This document shows positions 14,026-17,019 of a stretch of DNA of 17,019 bases, piece by piece. Each line of letters opens with the position of its first letter. Within the stretch, counting starts at the first letter, position 1. Origin of the DNA: ZLKRG08 sp051006515. Lineage in GTDB: Bacteria > Actinomycetota > Actinomycetes > Nanopelagicales > Nanopelagicaceae. The position numbers were made by a program, and so were the translations under genes. Location: contig JBPCTD010000054.1 in the NCBI GenBank assembly GCA_051006515.1, forward strand, positions 1 to 17,019, in the 5' to 3' direction. The notes under the pieces are model-generated. The model was given only the letters and a program-made list of their open reading frames with translations, was not told the origin of the DNA and did not search any database.

Positions 14026-14982
14026 ATGATCATAGGAAAATCACTCCCAGAGCTGGAGAGTTACAAGCCTGCTCTAACTAAAGCTTCTGATTTCAGCGAT
14101 TTTTGGCAGAAATCATTAACTATGTTTCCTAAGTCAGAACCGGTTTTAACTCCGATTGAATCACCTATTAGAACTTTGGATATTTTTGATGTGACCATCG
14201 CAGGTTTTAATGGAGATCCAATAAAAGGTTGGTTCCTAACGCCAAAAGGTTTAAATGAGAAACGTCCTCTAATTACAATTTTTGAAGGTTATGGCGGAGG
14301 CCGAGGCGAAGCAACTGAATGGCTATTTTGGCCAAGCGCTGGCTATCCAACATTAGTAATGGACACTAGAGGCCAAGGTGGAGGACATCGCAGAGGCGAA
14401 ACGCCTGATGGTGCATATCCAAGACCAAATCAATCTCCAGGTTTTATGACAGCTGGAATTGAAGATCCAAATGAATATTACTATCGCCGAGTTTTCATAG
14501 ATGCTGTTTCATTTACTGTAGCTGGAAAATATTTACCTAATGTTGATGCCACAAAAATCATCACCACCGGTGGAAGTCAAGGTGGTGGCATTTCATTAGC
14601 AGCTGCTTCTTTAAATCCTGAAGTTTATGCCGTAATGGCAGATGTTCCCTTCTTATGCCATTTTGAAAGAGCTATCGAAATGACAGATGACTATCCATAT
14701 CAAGAGATCGCAAATTATTTCCGTATTCAAAGGGGTGCAATTAAGAAATCCTTAAAAACGCTCTCCTATTTTGACTGTATGAATTTAGTGACAATGGCCA
14801 AAGCAAAAGCTTTAATTAGCGTTGGCCTTCATGATCCAATCTGCCCGGCCGATACTATTTTTGCAATGCGCAATCATTACCAAGGCGAAGTTGATACAAC
14901 TATTTGGCAGTTCAATCGTCACGAAGGTGGCGGCGCTGAAAATCAACTTGCACAAGCAAAGTGGTTGGCAGGTAAGTTGTAA
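14026..14982 (+). CDS. Acetyl-esterase of carbohydrate esterase family 7 (acetylxylan esterase / cephalosporin-C deacetylase type)
   Basis: A 318-residue alpha/beta hydrolase. CE7 hallmarks are present in order: EGYGGGRGE (oxyanion region, 87-95), DTRGQGGG (113-120), the nucleophile S184 in TGGSQGGG (181-188), D270 in GLHDPICP (268-274) and H299 in RHEGG (298-302). CE7 enzymes form hexamers in the cytoplasm and remove acetyl groups from short xylo-oligosaccharides and other small acetylated compounds. There is no signal peptide here, in keeping with that. Length equals the family norm. AAGGAG 6 nt before ATG sets the start. The stop overlaps the ATG of the GH5 gene as TAATG, so the two enzymes are translationally coupled and probably act on one substrate. 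Confidence 0.93.
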   Translation: MIIGKSLPELESYKPALTKASDFSDFWQKSLTMFPKSEPVLTPIESPIRTLDIFDVTIAGFNGDPIKGWFLTPKGLNEKRPLITIFEGYGGGRGEATEWLFWPSAGYPTLVMDTRGQGGGHRRGETPDGAYPRPNQSPGFMTAGIEDPNEYYYRRVFIDAVSFTVAGKYLPNVDATKIITTGGSQGGGISLAAASLNPEVYAVMADVPFLCHFERAIEMTDDYPYQEIANYFRIQRGAIKKSLKTLSYFDCMNLVTMAKAKALISVGLHDPICPADTIFAMRNHYQGEVDTTIWQFNRHEGGGAENQLAQAKWLAGKL

Positions 14983-15995
14983 TGGCGTTACACGGAATTT
15001 CACAACTTGGATATGGCTTTAACGTCCAATGGGCTTACTCAACTGATTGGATGGAGAAACCCCTTCCAGCTGATCGCAGAATGCTGGAATTCATGGCGAA
15101 ATATCAATTTAACTTCTTGCGAATTCCTATTGATTATCGCTTCTGGCTAGCTGATATCGAAAGTGAACCATCAGAAGATTTCTTGAAAATGATTGATGGC
15201 TATGTTGAAGCTGCAACTAGCTACGGTATTCATGCCAGCATCAACCTTCATCGAGCTCCTGGATATTGCATAAATGGCTGGGAAAAAGAGAGATACAACC
15301 TCTGGGCTGATGAGATTGCACAGGATGCTTTTGAACGAATCTGGGTTAATTTGGCACAGCGCTATGCCGGAAAGTACAAGACAGAAGTCAGTTTTGATCT
15401 TGTAAATGAACCACCAGAAATTGGTCAGCGTGGTTTCAGCAGGGATATTCATGAAAAAGTAATTCGCCGAATCACAAAATCTATTCGTGATGCAGATTCA
15501 AATAGATTGATTGTTATTAATGGATTAGCTGGTGGTCATTTAGCGATGCCGGAACTTACTGATTTAGAGGTTATACACAGTGGGCGCGGTTATCAACCAA
15601 TGTTGGTATCGCACTACCAAGCAGAATGGTGGGCCGGTAGCCAAGGCATGCCAGTTCCTACCTATCCATGCGAATATAACGGCACTTACTGGAATCGTGA
15701 CTCGCTCCGTTCGTTTTATGAGCCATGGGTTGAAGTTTCTAAAACAGGTAGACCAGTACATATTGGAGAATTTGGTTGTTACAAATACACCGATAACAAA
15801 GTTGCTTTAGCCTGGTTTAAAGATCTCTTTGACATCTACAAAGAGTTAGGTTGGGGTTACTCACTCTGGGAATTTGATGGCAACTTTGGAATAGCAAACC
15901 ATGGCAGACCAAATACTAAGTATGAAAATTTTGAAGGTTTGCAAATTGACCGACAATTACTTGATTTGATGCTAAATAGCCGTAATATTTCCTAA
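14982..15995 (+). CDS. Glycoside hydrolase family 5 enzyme, predicted intracellular
   Basis: A 337-residue TIM-barrel glycosidase with no signal peptide or binding module. GH5 features: FNFLRIPIDYRFW (43-55), the conserved His/Arg of NLHRAPGYC (88-96), the acid/base E143 in LVNEPP, HY at 211-212, the nucleophile E263 in VHIGEFG, and a C-terminal WGYSLWEFDGNFG (291-303) strand. Known GH5 activities include endoglucanase, mannanase, glucosidase and others; the compact form with HRAPGYC resembles a group of cytoplasmic enzymes I cannot assign to a subfamily with certainty. Coupled to the acetyl-esterase by a 1-nt overlap, it most likely cuts imported, deacetylated oligosaccharides. The C-terminus ends NSRNIS shortly before a 49-nt gap to the next gene. 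Confidence 0.93.
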   Translation: MALHGISQLGYGFNVQWAYSTDWMEKPLPADRRMLEFMAKYQFNFLRIPIDYRFWLADIESEPSEDFLKMIDGYVEAATSYGIHASINLHRAPGYCINGWEKERYNLWADEIAQDAFERIWVNLAQRYAGKYKTEVSFDLVNEPPEIGQRGFSRDIHEKVIRRITKSIRDADSNRLIVINGLAGGHLAMPELTDLEVIHSGRGYQPMLVSHYQAEWWAGSQGMPVPTYPCEYNGTYWNRDSLRSFYEPWVEVSKTGRPVHIGEFGCYKYTDNKVALAWFKDLFDIYKELGWGYSLWEFDGNFGIANHGRPNTKYENFEGLQIDRQLLDLMLNSRNIS

Positions 15996-16044
15996 ATGAC
16001 AACGATGGAACTAGCATAAGCCGCCCTCGGCGATTGGAGTAATG

Positions 16045-16599
16045 ATGCAACGTTGGAAGATAATCACAGTCGTATTAATCGTAGGTGTGGTTTTTGGTGC
16101 TTATTTCAGCGCTGGTCCCAGAGTTCCGATGGATAACGACACCACTTCTGATTTGGCAATTTCAACTGCAGCTAAAGAACCCACACCAGATGAATTAGTT
16201 GGCACATGGGATAAAGCAGTAACTCTTGCAGATGGCATCTGGCTAACAATTACCGAGCCAATTGAATTTAAAGCTAAAGATCCGGATGCATTAGGCGTTG
16301 AAGGTCGCCCTCAGTTATTTAATATCACCGTGGAGAATAAGGGCTCAAAAGACCTTGATTTAAGTACTTTTACAGTACTTGAAACAACTTTAAAGAGTGA
16401 CTCTGCAATTTCATGTTCAGACGTATTCGAATTAGATTCTGGTGTTAGTGGAATTCCACTTGACCCAATTGTTAAACCAAATACCAAAGCCACCTTTAAG
16501 TGGGCCATTGTTTGTCCCGGCCCAAAAGATGATGCGCTTTCAATTTTGTTTGGCCTAACTGACACCGAGCACATCAAATACGAAGCCACTTTGAAATAG
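16045..16599 (+). CDS. Membrane-anchored protein with DUF4352-like Ig-fold domain
   Basis: A 184-residue protein: one hydrophobic segment (about 6-24) at the N-terminus, a low-complexity linker rich in Asp, Thr and Pro to about residue 50, then a beta-rich domain. That domain has FNITVENKGSKDLDLSTFTV and a KPNTKATFKWAIVC segment, the 'add-in of a normal NTVxNxG strand then VxPGexxxG strand' plan seen in DUF4352-type extracellular domains. Two cysteines (in ISCSDVF and IVCPGP) may form a disulfide outside the cell. No function is known. Two ATGs stand in tandem; the second (16045) is preferred because GGAG at 16036-16039 is 5 nt before it and only 2 nt before the first. It sits between the glycosidase and the sugar-binding protein genes. 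Confidence 0.75.
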   Translation: MQRWKIITVVLIVGVVFGAYFSAGPRVPMDNDTTSDLAISTAAKEPTPDELVGTWDKAVTLADGIWLTITEPIEFKAKDPDALGVEGRPQLFNITVENKGSKDLDLSTFTVLETTLKSDSAISCSDVFELDSGVSGIPLDPIVKPNTKATFKWAIVCPGPKDDALSILFGLTDTEHIKYEATLK

Positions 16600-16646
16600 C
16601 CTGAAATATCCCGGAATACTCCGGAAGTAATTCCGCACATTTCGGG
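16600..16646 (+). terminator. Long imperfect hairpin after the DUF4352-like gene
   Basis: Starting at the base after the stop codon, CCTGAAAT (16600-16607) pairs with ATTTCGGG (16639-16646), and inside it CGGAAT (16612-16617) pairs with ATTCCG (16630-16635), then ACT with AGT around a 5-nt loop. A second, exclusive fold uses CCGGA-ATAC-TCCGG. No T-tract follows, so this could be a U-less terminator or an mRNA 3'-end protector. Confidence 0.5.
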
Positions 16647-16699
16647 CACGCAATGTCCCAACAAGTCATTTCATGCGGAAAATGTCCTGCCCTGTCTTA

Positions 16700-16728
16700 T
16701 TGACCTTCCTTAATCGTTATATTAAATT
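16700..16728 (+). promoter_or_regulatory. Putative promoter of the solute-binding protein gene (TTGACC-N17-TAAATT)
   Basis: TTGACC at 16700-16705 matches the -35 consensus at five of six bases and is followed after 17 bp by TAAATT (16723-16728), a TANNNT -10 box. Transcription would begin near 16735, giving an untranslated leader of about 90 nt before the GTG at 16826. Confidence 0.6.
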
Positions 16729-16730
16729 GC

Positions 16731-16748
16731 CATGACATCGTTGACATG
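16731..16748 (+). promoter_or_regulatory. Putative LacI-family operator at the transcription start
   Basis: CATGACATCGTTGACATG is an inverted repeat with 14 of 18 matching positions and a central CG. Its 14-bp core, TGACATCGTTGACA, agrees with the LacI-family pattern TGNAANCGNTTNCA at eight of ten fixed bases. It begins 3 nt after the -10 box and covers the predicted start site, the classic place for repression. No lacI-type gene lies in the window. Confidence 0.55.
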
Positions 16749-16779
16749 AGCGTGGCACGGGTGGAAATCTTCCGACACT

Positions 16780-16810
16780 GACATTGGCGACTCGCGCAGA
16801 TGTCTTTTTT
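16780..16810 (+). terminator. Terminator-like hairpin with T6 tract in the leader of the solute-binding protein gene
   Basis: GACAT (16780-16784) can pair with ATGTC (16800-16804), with a weaker inner GCG/CGC pairing, followed at once by TTTTTT (16805-16810) and then the AAAGGAG ribosome-binding site. It may be an attenuator, or a weak terminator for read-through from upstream. The outer stem is only 5 bp, so strength is doubtful. Confidence 0.35.
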
Positions 16811-16825
16811 AAAGGAGTGAAATTA

Positions 16826-17019
16826 GTGAAGCGTTTTGGTGTGGTAGCTATCGCTATCTCATTGACTGCGGGCTTATTGCTTAATGTCCCAGCAACCGCA
16901 GCAACAGCAACTCAAACACTTACTATCTGGTCCACTGGTGGCGATGCTGATGCCGCAGTTATGGCTGAAGCTGGAAAGTTGTTTGAAAAGGCGAACCCTG
17001 GCGTCAAAGTCAAGGTCGA
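16826..17019 (+). CDS. Extracellular solute-binding protein of a sugar ABC importer (3' end outside window)
   Basis: The first 64 codons of a secreted protein are present. Residues 1 to about 26 form a classical signal peptide: MKRF, a hydrophobic core, then VPATAA with a likely signal peptidase I site. The mature start, TQTLTIWSTGGD, followed by an AEAGKLFEKANPGVKVKV segment, is the typical N-terminus of family 1 (sugar) solute-binding proteins, which deliver oligosaccharides to ABC permeases. There is no lipobox cysteine, although binding proteins of Gram-positive bacteria are normally lipid-anchored. GTG at 16826 is the start, with AAAGGAG 8 nt upstream. The strong candidate promoter, LacI-type operator and leader hairpin suggest sugar-controlled expression. 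Permease genes would be expected just beyond the window. Confidence 0.88.
   Translation, partial: MKRFGVVAIAISLTAGLLLNVPATAATATQTLTIWSTGGDADAAVMAEAGKLFEKANPGVKVKV

Noticed and set aside
16311..16664. Minus-strand open frame of 117 codons
   Set aside because: It is antisense to the DUF4352-like gene, which has a membrane segment, a beta-domain pattern and a good ribosome-binding site.
16741..16746. TTGACA as a perfect -35 box
   Set aside because: No TANNNT box lies 16-18 bp downstream; the hexamer is better explained as half of the LacI-type palindrome.
16746..16781. Eleven-codon upstream ORF (ATG to TGA) in the leader of the sugar-binding protein gene
   Set aside because: No ribosome-binding site and no run of a regulatory amino acid; a short ATG-TGA frame of this size is expected by chance.

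Overview
The window looks like a compact, AT-rich actinobacterial chromosome segment, most like the streamlined freshwater lineages (acI / Nanopelagicales type). This is an inference. It rests on the low apparent GC, gene overlaps of a few bases, a zinc-ribbon gene overlapping a fused RNase HI-histidine phosphatase gene (the pair known from Mycobacterium as Rv2229c-Rv2228c), and many genes with a TANNNT -10 box exactly 6-7 nt before the start codon and no Shine-Dalgarno site (leaderless transcripts). No IS element, integrase, phage gene, CRISPR array or tRNA was seen.

Layout. 1-449: 3' part of a membrane protein, probably VTT/DedA-like. 446-2083 (minus): a luciferase-like flavin monooxygenase and a duplicated DUF4389 membrane protein. 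2212-3651 (plus): cysK and cysE, the last two steps of cysteine synthesis, directly adjacent; then chaA, a Ca2+(Na+)/H+ antiporter, with its own leaderless promoter. 4839-5257 (minus): the RNase P RNA gene rnpB with a promoter and a terminator hairpin. 5393-7128 (plus): a collagen-like fibre protein with a C-terminal jelly-roll-like head, followed after 2 nt by a lipoprotein gene. 7135-9826 (minus): a tightly overlapping operon of zinc-ribbon/coiled-coil protein, RNase HI-phosphatase fusion and TerC-family membrane protein. 9908-10396 (plus): a DinB-fold protein whose 3' end overlaps the convergent MFS transporter gene. 10361-12166 (minus): a DUF4287/DUF1801-type protein followed by the MFS transporter. 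12233-15995 (plus): an ABCB-type exporter, a CE7 acetyl-esterase and a GH5 glycosidase. 16045-16599: a membrane-anchored DUF4352-like protein. 16826-end: the start of a secreted sugar-binding protein of an ABC importer.

The right third reads as a carbohydrate-use region. The esterase and GH5 enzyme have no export signal, so they would act on oligosaccharides already imported, and the substrate-binding protein downstream belongs to the kind of importer that could supply them. The binding-protein gene has a good candidate promoter, a LacI-type operator at the expected transcription start, and a hairpin with a T6 tract just before its ribosome-binding site.

The least ordinary item is the surface fibre gene: 25 uninterrupted Gly-X-Y triplets between an N-terminal anchor with a novel-looking domain and a C-terminal head that resembles trimerising domains of phage and metagenomic fibre proteins.
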